The position numbers and the translations under genes were made by a program. The notes below the pieces were generated by a model. It was given only the letters and a program-made list of their open reading frames with translations. It made no database searches and was not told the DNA's origin. DNA of 64,000 nt from Pleodorina starrii (lineage: Eukaryota > Chlorophyta > Chlorophyceae > Chlamydomonadales > Volvocaceae): NCBI GenBank assembly GCA_030267565.1, contig BRXU01000005.1, positions 2,205,501-2,269,500 on the forward strand. Direction: 5' to 3'. Below are positions 48,901 through 59,102 of the stretch, piece by piece. Each line of letters begins with the position of its first letter. The first letter of the stretch is position 1.

Positions 48901-49266
48901 TGTGGTGGTGGGAGAGGCGGACAGGCGGGCCAGCGCAAGTGGGTTGGGTGGCAGGGGTTTAGGCTTTGGGAGGCCAGATGCATGGATTGTAGGGGGGGGG
49001 CTGAGCGCTGTACGCTCGTGGTCAAGGGCAACGGCGAAACAAGACCCGCTGCTGCAGCTGTAGCAGCGGGACTAGCACAAGAGGCCCCTGAGGGACAGGC
49101 AAGCGTTCACGGACGTCTTGATTGCAACAGGAAGCCTCGTAGCGGGAAATTGATGCACCGATGCGTGTCGGGCTTCCGCACGATGAAATGGAGATCGGAC
49201 GCAGGGAATATGGATAGACGACGCACCGTTTATGGGGAACCGCTTCAGGCTGAAGTCCACCTTCAT
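36949..49266 (-). CDS. SEC23/SEC24-like COPII-type transport protein
   Basis: Member of the plant SEC23/SEC24-related family resembling Arabidopsis At2g27460 (recalled, not searched). SEC23/24 proteins form the inner COPII coat on ER export vesicles. Nineteen exons join in phase to 949 residues: 49266-49227, 48799-48661, 46389-46297, 45881-45749, 45214-45062, 44807-44583, 44180-43977, 43704-43551, 43133-42940, 42602-42450, 41879-41714, 41140-40851, 40267-40166, 39695-39631, 39359-39314, 38936-38748, 38267-38175, 37756-37646, 37248-36949. Domains in order: [13 protein letters not shown] start; zinc ribbon with CAQC and CSLC (about 55-85); vWA-like trunk ([45 protein letters not shown]); beta-sandwich ([31 protein letters not shown]); helical part ([34 protein letters not shown]); gelsolin-like end ([11 protein letters not shown]). 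Gly/Ala inserts lengthen it. It diverges from the BAR gene. Confidence 0.88.
38018..38058 (+). repeat. Intron repeat family A, SEC23/24-like intron 17, donor side
   Basis: Reads GATACCGTTTACGGGCTCC then GGCCTATACGTGGATAACCC on the + strand, antisense to this gene and about 115 nt after its donor at 38174. Confidence 0.85.
39764..39849 (-). repeat. Intron repeat family B, full copy, SEC23/24-like intron 13
   Basis: Sense for the minus-strand gene. It matches the copy at 12017-12102 over its whole length, including GGAGGTTCAGCGG, GTAGCAGCATGATC and CACTCCCTGACCCCC. Its end is 68 nt before the acceptor of exon 14 (39695). The two full copies lie in different genes on opposite strands. Confidence 0.9.
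40729..40766 (+). repeat. Intron repeat family C, SEC23/24-like intron 12, donor side
   Basis: TTCGCTGCGGTACCTTCTTC on the + strand, antisense to the gene, about 85 nt after the donor of exon 12. Confidence 0.7.
41211..41236 (-). repeat. Intron repeat family C, SEC23/24-like intron 11, acceptor side
   Basis: TGGAAAAAAGATAACCCCGC on the + strand, a diverged copy in sense orientation for the gene, 70 nt before the acceptor of exon 12 (41140). Confidence 0.55.
42787..42829 (-). repeat. Intron repeat family B, SEC23/24-like intron 9
   Basis: GGTCAGGGAGTGATATGCTC on the + strand, hence sense for the gene. It is partial and lies mid-intron (42603-42939). Confidence 0.75.
44936..45058 (+). repeat. 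(CCCCT)n array in SEC23/24-like intron 5
   Basis: About 24 CCCCT pentamers on the + strand, thus AGGGG in the transcript, immediately after the donor of exon 5 (exon 45214-45062). Confidence 0.95.
45222..45394 (+). repeat. (GGGGA)n array in SEC23/24-like intron 4
   Basis: About 33 GGGGA pentamers with a few GGCGA and GGGAA variants; in the transcript it reads CCCCT and ends at the acceptor of exon 5. It is complementary to the array on the other side of that exon. Confidence 0.95.
45661..45690 (+). repeat. Intron repeat family C, SEC23/24-like intron 4, donor side
   Basis: TCCGCTGCGGTACCTTCGTC on the + strand, antisense to the gene, about 60 nt after the donor at 45748. Confidence 0.7.
46478..46555 (+). 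pseudogene. Bacterial lpxD fragment inside SEC23/24-like intron 2
   Basis: A 26-codon stretch in an AT-rich patch reads VDRGSMNN and [18 protein letters not shown]. This is the hexapeptide-repeat core of LpxD (lipid A pathway acyltransferase) around its catalytic His (QIGHN), and the wording is that of alphaproteobacterial, especially rickettsial, LpxD. It lies antisense to the host gene. The frame runs on to 46645 but loses any LpxD likeness after the Asn. The AT-rich tract goes on to about 46630 and may be further foreign DNA. It is far too short to work, so it is a relic insertion. Identification is from memory of the family. Confidence 0.65.
48293..48320 (-). repeat. Intron repeat family A, SEC23/24-like intron 2
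   Basis: GGTTATCCACGTATAGGCCG on the + strand, sense to the gene but in the donor half of a 2.3 kb intron. It is the clearest exception to the usual polarity. Confidence 0.75.
48588..48612 (+). repeat. Intron repeat family C, SEC23/24-like intron 2, donor side
   Basis: CCTGCGGTATCGTTTTTCTT on the + strand, antisense to the gene, about 50 nt after the donor at 48660. Confidence 0.65.
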
Positions 49267-49806
49267 CTTGAGCTCAGACTGAAACAGTCAAAGCGGGTCC
49301 TTTTGGTCGCGAACTGATCAGTGGAATGTCCCTCCTAATTCTCAAACTTGGACATTCCCGCAAAAGCTGACATCAATCACAAAAAGAGATTACACCCCCG
49401 GTTAATCGGCGCTGGAAGGGATGCGTCCTCTATTTTGCTTTCAAAGGAAGCCCGGGGCCCCGAGCCGACAGCGCAAATTAGCAGTTGCACGTGTGCACAA
49501 TACTCTTTAAGAAAATATGTTTTAATATCTACATAGTCGTAGTTGTACGCGAGTGCTGGTTTGCTTGCGACATGGTGTTCGTTTGCCCGTTAACCGACAT
49601 ATCACAACATGCACGGCCGAAACTTCCTTTCGACAAATAACCTGAAGCTCTTCAGATAGAGGCAATAACGTTCTAATATATAAAATCGCAGACCTCGATA
49701 CTCACTTCCGTTTGGTAAACTCCACTCTTTCGTTCCCTGCTTCCGCCAAGCAACCGCACGTTTGCGTCACCGGGCGTATTCAAGGCCTAAGGCCTACTAC
49801 ACCAAC
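49267..49806. promoter_or_regulatory. Divergent 5' region (SEC23/24-like gene and BAR gene)
   Basis: 540 bp between two start codons facing away from each other, much less GC-rich than the genes. It includes a TATA-like element on the + side (49677-49685). Confidence 0.55.
49677..49685 (+). promoter_or_regulatory. TATA box candidate for the BAR gene
   Basis: TATATAAAA, 122 nt upstream of the ATG at 49807, a normal distance for a short 5' UTR. Confidence 0.5.
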
Positions 49807-52800
49807 ATGGGGTTATGGAAGCGTGTTTCCGAGAAGGTAAGTGCAAGGGGCAAAGCTTTGGAAACGACGGGTGACAGCCTCGAGGGCTTGGACACTTCGC
49901 TCACTTCTTCCCAATCTTTGAACTATGAGCGCCTAGTCTGGCTCTTAGTTGGCAACGAGCATGCCGGCGAGCCCGTTGAGCGCTTCTAGCTTGCTGTGTC
50001 GTCATTCACTTGCACCGTTTCGCTGCGATCGAGTCAACCTGCAATTTCGTACAGTGAGCCCCTGCTTAATATAGCTTGTGTTTCGTTCGTGCTCCGAGTG
50101 CCAGAGCGCCCACCATACTGGCAGAGTTGGTGGAAAGTAGTCCTCATTTGCCGAGAAGACAGCTGCCTAGCGCGCCATATGGATGATAATTGATGCATTG
50201 CATCGATGTCTCAGCAAGACGGCAAATCTGCACCGCTCTCTGCGGCCGCGTCCCTTCGCCCTGGCCCTACTCGCCCCCACTCGATAATGCATGCACGGCG
50301 CGCGGTGGGCGGCACCGCACTTCCGCAGCGGCCCTCCACCTCCCAAACCATACCACTCGGCTGGCCCCACGCCAGCCACATTTCGCGCTCCCATTCCCAA
50401 CCCCACGCCCCAGCTCCGGCACCTGCCTGCTCCCGGGCCCCTCCTCCCGGGCTCCTCTCCCAAACCGTTCGTCACTCCACAGCCGCTCGCCCCGCAAAGC
50501 TGATTTGCATCCTCTCTCCTTTCCGTTATCCCTTACGGCTCTTTCCCAGAGCCGCCCATCCTTCTTCAAATCCGTATCTTTTCCCTTTTTGTCCTGCCTC
50601 AAGCCCGGGCGCCAGCCCTGTGTTCGTCTCCCTTACGGTTGGAAGCCTTTTGCGCCCAACCCACATCCGCAGTTCCTCCGTCCCCTTCTCCCCTCGCGTG
50701 CTCCGCCTCCAGCCCCGGCCGATGACTCTCCTCCCCCTCCCCCTCCCGCGCTTACAGCCTCCCTCTACCCCCCCTCCACCCCCTCTTTCTCCTTACTCAT
50801 TCAGCCGAACCGGAAATCCTCTGACCCTCGCCTTTCTTCGATTCATATTGTACTCCTCGTCTACACCCATCCCAAACACACACACACACTTCCTACCCCC
50901 CCCCCCACACTCGCATGGGGTCTCGCCGGTAACGCTTGCCCCGCTGTTCTTGCCGTTCCTTCACGCACCCTTTCCTTGCTCTGTGTCCGTCTCTTTTCAT
51001 GCCGTAGGTGAGACGGAATTCTTCTGTTACGTTACCGTTCACGGGCTCCGGCCTATACGTGGATAAACCCCCCCCCCCACACACACACACCCGCCTCCGC
51101 CCCCGCCCCCTCCCCCCACACACACCCCACAGACCAAGCAGGCGGTCGGCCTCAAGGCTGCCAGCACTGTGGACTGGCGGCCCACTTCCAATGCCCGCAA
51201 TCTGGCCATGATCGAGGAGGTGCGCCGCTGCTCCAAACAGATCAAGTCGCTGCACCGGGAGCTGCGGGACCTGCAGGCCAGGATTGATGGTGAGGGTTTT
51301 TAGGGTTTTGTGGTTTTATGGTTTTAGGGTTTTAGCGAGAGCTGCAGGCCAGGATTGAGGGTGAGGGGGTAGCGGAAGGATTGAGGGTGAGGGGGTAGCG
51401 GAAGGATTGAGGGTGAGGGGGTGGCGGGAGCTGCAGGCCAGGATTGAGGGTGAGGGGGTGGCTCTAGCGGGACTCGACGGGAATGGCGACTACGCCAGCG
51501 TGTGTGTGTTGTTGTTGATTACGGGGGGCGGAGCGGAGCGGGACCCCGGGGAGCTGGGGGCGGGAAGGCGGGGAGCCGGGGGGCGGGCTTCGAGGAGGCG
51601 TGCATGGAGGATAGGGGGCGGGAAGGGGAGGGGCATCGGGCGGTATGCGCTGTGAGCTCCGAAACCGGGGGTGGATGGCCAGGAGTACCGTGTATGACCC
51701 AACACCCCCCATGTACCCATCCCACCTGTGACCCTATCCCCGATCCGCATCCCGCTCCACATCCCTATCCCCGCTCCCACATCCCGCTCCCCCAGGCAAT
51801 CTGGGGCTGCTCAAGTCCGTGCTCAACTCGCCGCTGCCCCGGGTGTACGAGATGAGCGACAAGGGCGCGGTGCCGGTGGAGCGGGAGGCGTCCATCGTGG
51901 GAAGTGGGGTGGCGTTTGATCTGCTGACGGCCACCGGGTCGGAGCTGAAGGCCAAGCTGCAACAGGAGGTGAGGGGGGGGAGAGGGGAGAGGGAGTGATA
52001 TGCTCCTTTACGGTATATAAAAATGGTGGGGGGAGAGGGGCGGGGTTAGGGGGGCGGGGAGGAGGGGTGAAGGGGGGCGGGGAGGAGGGGGAAGGGTTAG
52101 GAGGCGCAGCGGGGGAACCGATGGCGGTGGTACCCAGTGGGGGGGTTACAAAAAGTACAAAAAGAAGCAGAGATGAGACCGCAGGGGTGGGGGAGGGTGG
52201 TGGTTTGGTGGTCGTGGTGGTTTGATGGTGGTGGTGGTGGTGGTGGGGTTTGTCCCGATGAGGCGGTGGTGGCGAGGGTGGTGGTCGGTTGTTTTGCCTT
52301 TACCCCCCCCCCCCCACCCCCTCCCCCCCCACCCCCGCCCCCACCCCCACCCCTCCCCTCCCCCCCCGGTCAGGTACTCCACCCGCTGGATCAGTGGCAG
52401 GCGGCGTACCGCATGATCAAGGTAGGGTAGGGCCGTACATCCGCCAAGAGGCATCATCTGGCCTGCCCAGGCTGCCCCCCCCCCTGGGGGCCTTCTGCTT
52501 GTTTTGATACGTTTCCGGGCCCGTGGATGGATGGATGGATGGATGGATGGATGGATGGATGGATGGATGGATGGATGGATGGATGGATGGGTCCACTGAC
52601 GCATCCGCGGGGTTGCAATGGGGGACGTGTGTTGTGTTGTGTCGTGTCGGGTCGGGGTCGGGACGGGTCGGGACTGTCGGGTTGTGTCGTGTGCTGTCGT
52701 GTGCGCACGCGCGCGCGCTTGGTAAAGGCGGGTGGGGGGCGAGGCGGTGGGAGGCGAGTGGGCGGCGGGCAGCGGACGGGTGCGTGGCTGAGGGCGACCC

Positions 52801-53603
52801 GGGAGGGTGCGTGGGCCCGGACTCTTTATATACGTGGATACCCCCCCCCCCCCGCCCCCGACTCTTTTGCTGCTGCCATGTGCGCCTCTTGCCCCTTGCG
52901 GTTTCATCTTTGTCACCTCCCCTGTCCCCTGTCCCCCTCCGGTTCCGGGTCCGTTCTCTAACGCCGTCTCCATCTTCGCTGCGGTATCTTCTTTTTATCA
53001 CCCTCCCTGGAGACAGAGCCGCAATGTCAAGTGTGAGGAGTTGCGTCTGGAACTGGACGCGAAGCGGCGCGAGACAGCGGCCATGGCGGGTGGGTGGCTG
53101 GGTGGGTGGCTGGCTGGCTGGGTGGCTGGGTGGGTGGGTGGCTGGATGGGTGGTAAAAAATGATACCGCAGCGGAGACGGAGACGGCGTTAGCGAACGGA
53201 CCCAGGACCCAGTAATACTTACCGAACATACCTGTAACCTTACCGAGCTGAAAATACGCTGCGACCGCGTCGCCGCCAGACCAACCCAGACGGACGGACG
53301 GACGGATGGGTGGCTGGGTGGCTGGATGGGTGGCTGGGTGGCTGGGTGATTGGGTGGGTGGCTGGGTGGCTGGGTGGCTGGATGGGTGGCTGGGTGATTG
53401 GGTGGGTGGCTGGGTGGCTGGGTGGCTGGATGGGTGATTGGGTGGCTGGGTGGCTGGGTGATTGGGTGGCTGGCTGGCTGGGTGGCTGGATGACATCTGC
53501 CGCTGGGCCCTGGAGATGTGGGGAGATGGAGCAACGCAGCGGACGGGGCAGTGGATGGGGAAAAGGGGAGAGAGGGGGAGGAGTAGAGCACAGCAAGTGC
53601 CAA

Positions 53604-53639
<36 letters not shown>

Positions 53640-55904
53640 ACACACGTACACACACGTACGCACACGTACACACACGCACGGGCCTCGGCGGAGTCGTGCC
53701 GGTTGCCGTGGGTCTTGCCCCGCACCCCACTCCCGGAATCCCTTCGGTCGCTCACCTTTCTTCGGCTCTTAACCTCCCCGGATCCGTTCGCTAACGCCGT
53801 CTCCGTCTCCGCTGCGGTCTCTTCGTTTTACATCCCCCCTTACATCGGTCGCAGTCAGCCTGGACAAGCTCAAGAGCAAGGTGTTGCTCGCAGCGGCGGC
53901 GGAGGGCGACAAGTCGGGCGGCGAGGCGGCGGGGGCGGTGGCCGCGGGTCCCACGGGCGCCACCAACAAGTTCGAGGATGCGGAGTTCAAGCTGCAGAAG
54001 GAGGAGGACAAGGTGGCGCGTGAGTGGCATGGCGGCGCGAGCGACCCGAGCGACCCGAGCGACCCGTGGGACCCGTGCGACCCATGGGTCGGCCTGCCTG
54101 GGGCTACGGCTTTTAGGGCTTTTCAGGGTTTCTCGGGTTGTGGGTTTTCCCCCACTGCCGTCCCCCACTCCTTTGGTCCCCCGCTCCCTTGGGGGGAGTG
54201 GGGTACTGGCTTTACCCCTCCCTGCTTCCCTGCCTCCCTGCCTTCGCGGCTTATACGTGGATAACCCCCCACCTACAAACTGTAATGAGCGACCAAACGA
54301 TCTACGACCAGCCGACTACGACTTTCTCGTTACAGCCACCCACCCACCCACGTCCACCCACCCACGTCACAGGCCTGACCCAGCGCTACCAGACGGTGGA
54401 GGAGGAGGTATACACGGCACTGCTGACCCTCATCAACGACACAAAGGTGCTCAAGCAGTACGCGGCAACGGCGCTGGTGGTGTTCCAGGTGGGGGAGGAG
54501 TGGGGGCGGGGGGAGAGTGGGGGGGAAATGGGGGCGGGGGAGGAGGGAGGGGGAGGAGTGGGGGTGGGGGCGGGTGAGGAGTGGGGGCGGGTGAGGAGTG
54601 GGGAGGGCGGGGGAGGAGTGGGGAGGGCGGGGGAGGGCGGGGGAGGAGGGAGGGTGGGGAGTGGGGGTGGGGGCGGGAGGGAGGGTGGGGAGTGGGGGTG
54701 GGGGCGGGAGGGAGGGTGAGGGCGGGGGAGGAGAGGGGGTGAGGGCGGGGGAGGAGAGGGGGTGAGGGCGGGGGAGGGCTGTACGAACAGCAGCCAAGGA
54801 CCGCAGAGAGAAATCGTTTCTGCGTTAATGCGGTAGCCAGGGCGGGCGGGCTGAGTTGTGTGTTGTGTTTGGGAGCGGAATGGTTAGGAGCGGAATGGTT
54901 GGGAGCGGCTGTGTCGAGATCTGTAGACCAGTCTCGTCCCCCCCTGGACCAACACGGTATGTCCCTCCCCGCGCCGCCAGCATCTCGCCCGCCCGCCCAC
55001 GCGCCCAGCCCCCTCCCCTTCCCAACTACGCTAACCCCACCCACCCCGGTTCGAATCCCACGTCGCGCAGCAAGGCTTCGCCCAGGCCTACACGGCGTTT
55101 GGCCCCGGAGCCGGCGTCCTGGAGCTTGAGATGCCCCTCCCCACCAGCAGCATCAGCATCAGCACCAGCACACCGCAGACCAAGGGCCAGGTGGCGAGCC
55201 AATGTAGCGCGATCGTGCCGTCGTCTGGAGGTACGGCAATCAGTACGTGGTACGGCAGTAGTGTGCCCGTCGCGTCGTGGACGTGAGGCTGAGGCGGTTG
55301 TCGTGCGCGTGTTGCTGTGCGATTGTGCGTATGTGTGTATGTGTATACATGTGTATGTGTGGATATTTGATATTGTGTGTTGTGGATTGTGGATTGTTGA
55401 CATGTGTACACATGCGCGCGCGAATGGCACTGCGGGTGTCGTGTAGGTGCGCGGCGGTCCCCGCCTCTCCGTCCACCCAAAGCTGACATCCGCTTCCCCG
55501 GCTCGCCACCTCCCTCCCCTGCCCCTCTCAACTCCCCACCTCCCCACCTTCCCACCTCCCCCGCCGGCTTTGCTTGCAACCGCACTAGACAGGTGTACGG
55601 CACACCGATGCCGCACCTCCACTCTCCGTCCTCGCTGCCTCCCCGCCCCCCCCCCCCCCCAGCTTGCTCAACAACGTCCGCAGTGACTCATGTTACCGTA
55701 TATAATGGAGCATATCACTCCCTGACCCCCCCCCCGATCCCCCCGCCCTGTCTCCACACAGGCAACCCCAAGGGCGGGCCCGACACGCCCGAGCAGCAGT
55801 CCCAGCCGCCCTCCGCCCAGGGGCCACCCAACGCCCCCACCTGGTATCACGACGCCCGCCGCAACGCGGCGCCCATGTCCGATTACAGCGACGACGACAA
55901 CTGA
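49807..55904 (+). CDS. BAR-domain protein
   Basis: Predicted membrane-curving protein; BAR dimers bind curved lipid surfaces in endocytosis and vesicle traffic. Nine exons: 49807-49836, 51133-51289, 51796-51968, 52374-52421, 53017-53089, 53855-54019, 54373-54488, 55071-55230, 55762-55904, giving 354 residues. The BAR region is about 11-270: an amphipathic start ([10 protein letters not shown]), three long charged helices ([57 protein letters not shown]) and the last helix with [21 protein letters not shown] Gly/Ala insert splits helix 2 from helix 3. The tail is Pro/Gln-rich and acidic (MSDYSDDDN at the end); no SH3 domain is seen. The first coding exon is only 30 nt and is followed by a 1.3 kb intron. 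Exon 8's donor was set at 55231 because it keeps phase with exon 9. Confidence 0.85.
51018..51070 (+). repeat. Intron repeat family A, BAR intron 1
   Basis: Starts ATTCTTCTGTTACGTTACCG, then TTCACGGGCTCCGG, then CCTATACGTGGATAAACCC. Sense orientation, about 62 nt before the acceptor of exon 2. Confidence 0.9.
51991..52026 (-). repeat. Intron repeat family B, BAR intron 3, donor side
   Basis: GGGAGTGATATGCTCCTTTA then a TATATAAAAATG run: antisense orientation, 22 nt after the donor at 51969. Confidence 0.85.
52524..52590 (+). repeat. (GGAT)n microsatellite, BAR intron 4
   Basis: About 16 uninterrupted GGAT units. Confidence 0.95.
52826..52845 (+). repeat. Intron repeat family A, short copy, BAR intron 4
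   Basis: TTATATACGTGGATACCCCC in sense orientation in the 3' half of the intron. Confidence 0.6.
52943..53000 (+). repeat. Intron repeat family C, BAR intron 4, acceptor side
   Basis: GGGTCCGTTCTCTAACGCCG followed by TCTCCATCTTCGCTGCGGTA and TCTTCTTTTTATCA. It ends 16 nt before the exon 5 start (53017). Confidence 0.9.
53153..53206 (-). repeat. Intron repeat family C, antisense, 5' end of BAR intron 5
   Basis: TAAAAAATGATACCGCAGCG followed by GAGACGGAGACGGCGTTAGC and GAACGGACCC, 63 nt after the donor. It is the inverse of 53779-53831 at the other end of the same intron. Confidence 0.92.
53310..53495 (+). repeat. GGCTGGGTG-type tandem repeats, BAR intron 5
   Basis: Imperfect units of GGCTGGGT, GGATGGGT and GATTGGGT fill the middle of the intron between its inverted ends. 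Confidence 0.85.
53779..53831 (+). repeat. Intron repeat family C, sense, 3' end of BAR intron 5
   Basis: GGATCCGTTCGCTAACGCCG followed by TCTCCGTCTCCGCTGCGGTC and TCTTCGTTTTACA. It ends 23 nt before exon 6. With 53153-53206 it gives inverted ends of about 50 bp, nearly identical. Confidence 0.92.
54248..54270 (+). repeat. Intron repeat family A, BAR intron 6
   Basis: GGCTTATACGTGGATAACCC in sense orientation, about 100 nt before the acceptor of exon 7. Confidence 0.75.
55664..55730 (+). repeat. Intron repeat family B, BAR intron 8
   Basis: CAACAACGTCCGCAGTGACTC..., then GGAGCATATCACTCCCTGAC, in sense orientation, about 30 nt before the acceptor of exon 9. Confidence 0.9.
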
Positions 55905-57493
55905 ATGATCCACTAATCGGCCACATCCGGGTCGTCCTACAGGATCCAGGATCCAGGGATCCTGCGAGACCTGAGATTGTTAACTAGTTCCATTCCATTG
56001 CCAGGGGGCTGAAAGGCGAGGGCGCTTGCGTGTGTGCGTGTATGGTTGGGAGCAGGGCGGCTGCGGGGGCCGACCACGACCTGCGCGCCTGCGTGTGTAG
56101 TATAATTAGGGATGTGTGCGGCTGTTGCCGCGCCGGAATCCCGGGATCCCGGACTCCCGCCAGCCGCCACCACCCCTGGACGGAATAACCCCCCCTGGAC
56201 GAAGGACGCGCCGTGCGTGTGGTCCGTCTGGAGGGGCCTGTGTGGGGGTTTTGTGGGCCTTTGTTGCGGGTTTCATGGGCCTTGCAAGTTTTGTGGGCCT
56301 TGTGGGCCCCATTGTGCCCACCCGGGGGGGAGGGAGGGCAGGTCAGCCGCCAGCGCCTCTATCGGAGGCGCTGCCGACTTTGGCCGGCGCCTCGGCCGAC
56401 TGCTGCGCGCTGCCGAGGACAGGCCCACTCGCCGTTTTGGGCGCCGGCGCGGCGCTGATAAACGTTGGCACAGAACAAACGTCGGCGGTTGGCGCTAATA
56501 AGCCTGGACTTGACTTGACGTGACTCTGCGTGTTGGTGGTGTTTGTCCCCTTTCTTCGCCCGGATGTACCCCTTTGATTGTTGATCCGGCGGTGGGGCGG
56601 CTGAGGGATATCGCGGATGTGCGTGGTGTTGGAGATTTGCTGGCGCCGATGGCGTGCTGGATGGCGGTGTGGGCCTACCGCATCTTGAGCCGCAGTGTTT
56701 GGTGGTGCTGGTGGTGGTTGCCCGCTTGCCTAGTTGCCTTGCGGAGCGATGAGGGACGCGCGATGCCGGGTGTGCGCAGCAGGCGGGGTGCGATGTAGAT
56801 GGATGGTATGTGCAGGGCGGCTGGTGCTGGTGCTGCTGCTGCTGTTTCTCGCCGATGCTGCTGCTGGCCGCTGACCGCTGCTTTTGCTGTTACGGCTGGT
56901 CGGCGCGGCAGGCGGGGCGGGGCGGGGCGGGGTTTGCAGCGGGATTGTGGACGGTGCGGCGCGTGCGTGGCGGTGGATGGCCGGAAAGTTTAGATTGCGG
57001 GAGGGACGAAGCAGTCGCAGGAGGAGAAGGATGATGGAGCAGGATGGTGGCGCAGGATGGTGGCGCAGGATGATGGAGCATGCAGGATGGGGACTTGACG
57101 TGACGTGCAACGCGTCGTCCTTGGGCAGCGTGTGGCGTCGTTTGGGTCGAGGGGACGAGACACGGGCGGGCGGGCGGCCGGAGGCAGGGGCAGGGGATGA
57201 CAACATGTATCATATGTATCCCCTACGCCTACGCCTACGCCTCAATTCCCAAGGAACGCGCCCACATTGCCCCATGCCTCGCCTCTGATCCGACGGCCAG
57301 GGTTTTGTCTTTCGGTGACCCGCATACCGCTGACCAGCTCGGCGCCTATTTACTTGAGCGGGCCTTGAAGTGTTGCCTTTGGGTGTACCGTGTGTGTGTG
57401 CGGGGGATTTCGGAGGGGGATGGTTCAGTTTGTTCGCTTGCTACCGCAGTTAAGGGGGGGATGTCGCTCTAGTCCAGTACAGGGGGAGTGGGG

Positions 57494-57525
57494 GCAAAAA
57501 AAAGATACCGCAGCGGAGACGGAGT
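57494..57525 (-). repeat. Family C repeat outside recognised introns
   Basis: CAAAAAAAAGATACCGCAGC followed by GGAGACGGAGTGG on the + strand. No gene could be read around it. Confidence 0.65.
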
Positions 57526-58643
57526 GGGGGCGGGGGCGGGGGCGGGGGGATGAAGGTGGGCGACAAGGGTCCCTCCGACTCGTGTGGAGTTGATTGTGGT
57601 GTGCACACACGTTGCCACGCAGGGGTGGCAGCGTGGTGGTGGGGCGGGGCTGTGATTGTCAGTCGCCTGGCTAACGGTATTTAGAGCCAATGGCTGTCGA
57701 GCGCCAATGGCTCGCTTGCTTGCTTTGCGTGGATGGGTGGGTGCGGAATTGCGGTCCGGAGGATCGGGTAGGGGCAGTGGGGCCCACGGGCGGCGTGCGG
57801 TTGGCCACTGGGTCGTTGGAGGTTGGAGGTTGGAGGTTGGGGTGCGGACACGGTGTGAATCTTGGTTGGTTGGGACGTTGGCTCAGCTGGCTAGCTTAGC
57901 TGGCTTGGCTGGCTGGCTGGCTGGCGGCTGTTCCTTTCTTAACCTACTTGCGGCTTTATCCGAGGCGGCTGCTGCGGCTGCCTCCTGCCACCTGACGCAC
58001 ATCTGGGACTTGCCTGCCTACCTGTGCCAGTTGGGCTGTCCTAAGAATTGTATTCGGCACGGACACAACGCACCCAAGAGTGCTCTGCTAACGAGCCCGC
58101 GATAGCACGTGTATCTGTGTGTGGGTGTGTCTGTGTGGGTGTGTATGTACCAAACTGTGTTCGAAAGTTGAGCAGCGGTGATTGCTTGGTTGCGTGATAA
58201 TTGGCCTGGTTGACGCTGCGGGTTGACGCCACCGTACGCACGTTGCGTGTTGCTCACAGTTGCTCGCTTGTTCGGGGGGGGTGAAGGTTGAACTTTACAG
58301 CAGCAGTCTTATGGATCGGATCGGTTCCGCAGTCTACAAGTAGAACCGGAAGGGGGCGTCGGGCGGGGCGAGATGGGACAGGGGAGGGGCAGTGCTGGTC
58401 CATCGGTTTCGCTGCTTTCGGGGCCAGTCACGTGAGGCAGAGGCAGACGGACGCTCTCTTCAGTTTCACTTGATGTGCTGGTCTGTATCCTGTCATCACG
58501 CCACCGACAACTGTCGCCATTATGCTTGCAAGCTTTACTTCATTCCAATGTATCAAGTATGCATAACCTTATCACATGTGCATTTTTAATAGTGTCGGGA
58601 CCCTTAGGAGCGCGCCATCCAGCGCCATCTGATGTCTTATTAA

Positions 58644-58705
58644 GACAAACCACCAATTTCAAAAGCAACACTAATAAGCGTTGCTTTTGAAATTGGTGGC
58701 TTGTC
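58644..58705. repeat. 26-bp inverted repeat with 10-nt loop
   Basis: Arms 58644-58669 and 58680-58705 are complementary with one mismatch (core CCACCAATTTCAAAAGCAAC). It is AT-rich relative to its surroundings and would form a stable hairpin in DNA or RNA. It could be a small MITE-like element or a hairpin RNA source. Confidence 0.9.
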
Positions 58706-59102
58706 GGCCAACTTCTTTGCCCACAAGGCCACTGCCCACAAGGCGAATTCCAGTTTCGAACCGTGCTGGGCTCGTTCGTATACAACGTACGGTCATTGCA
58801 CCGGATCCTGGGATCCATTGTCCACAAGGTCAGGCGGCGAGGCGGGTGAAACTTGCTTGGGAAGCGGAGTCAGCCAAGGATGCCGAGCTTGGGCGGTTTT
58901 ACAGCGAGAAGGAGCTCGTGCTGCGGAAAAACGAAGCTTCTGCTACTTGAGAGGCTTGGAGGCTCGGAGAACTCCGCGACTGAAGTGGGCATTTGGACCC
59001 CATTTGTGGGTTCTAATGTATACTAGTAGAGTAGAGTATAGAGTGTAGCCAGGGCAATTGCAAGCACCAAAGCGCAAGCGGTTCGGTCACTCCGCAGCAG
59101 CC

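Larger units (their letters stand above)
55905..59102. other. Gene-poor 3.2 kb between the BAR gene and the coiled-coil gene
   Basis: No recognisable gene on either strand. It contains the BAR 3' UTR (no TGTAA found), an antisense family C copy at 57494-57525 that is not in a known intron, and the palindrome at 58644-58705. The promoter of the next gene should be in its last part. Confidence 0.4.
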
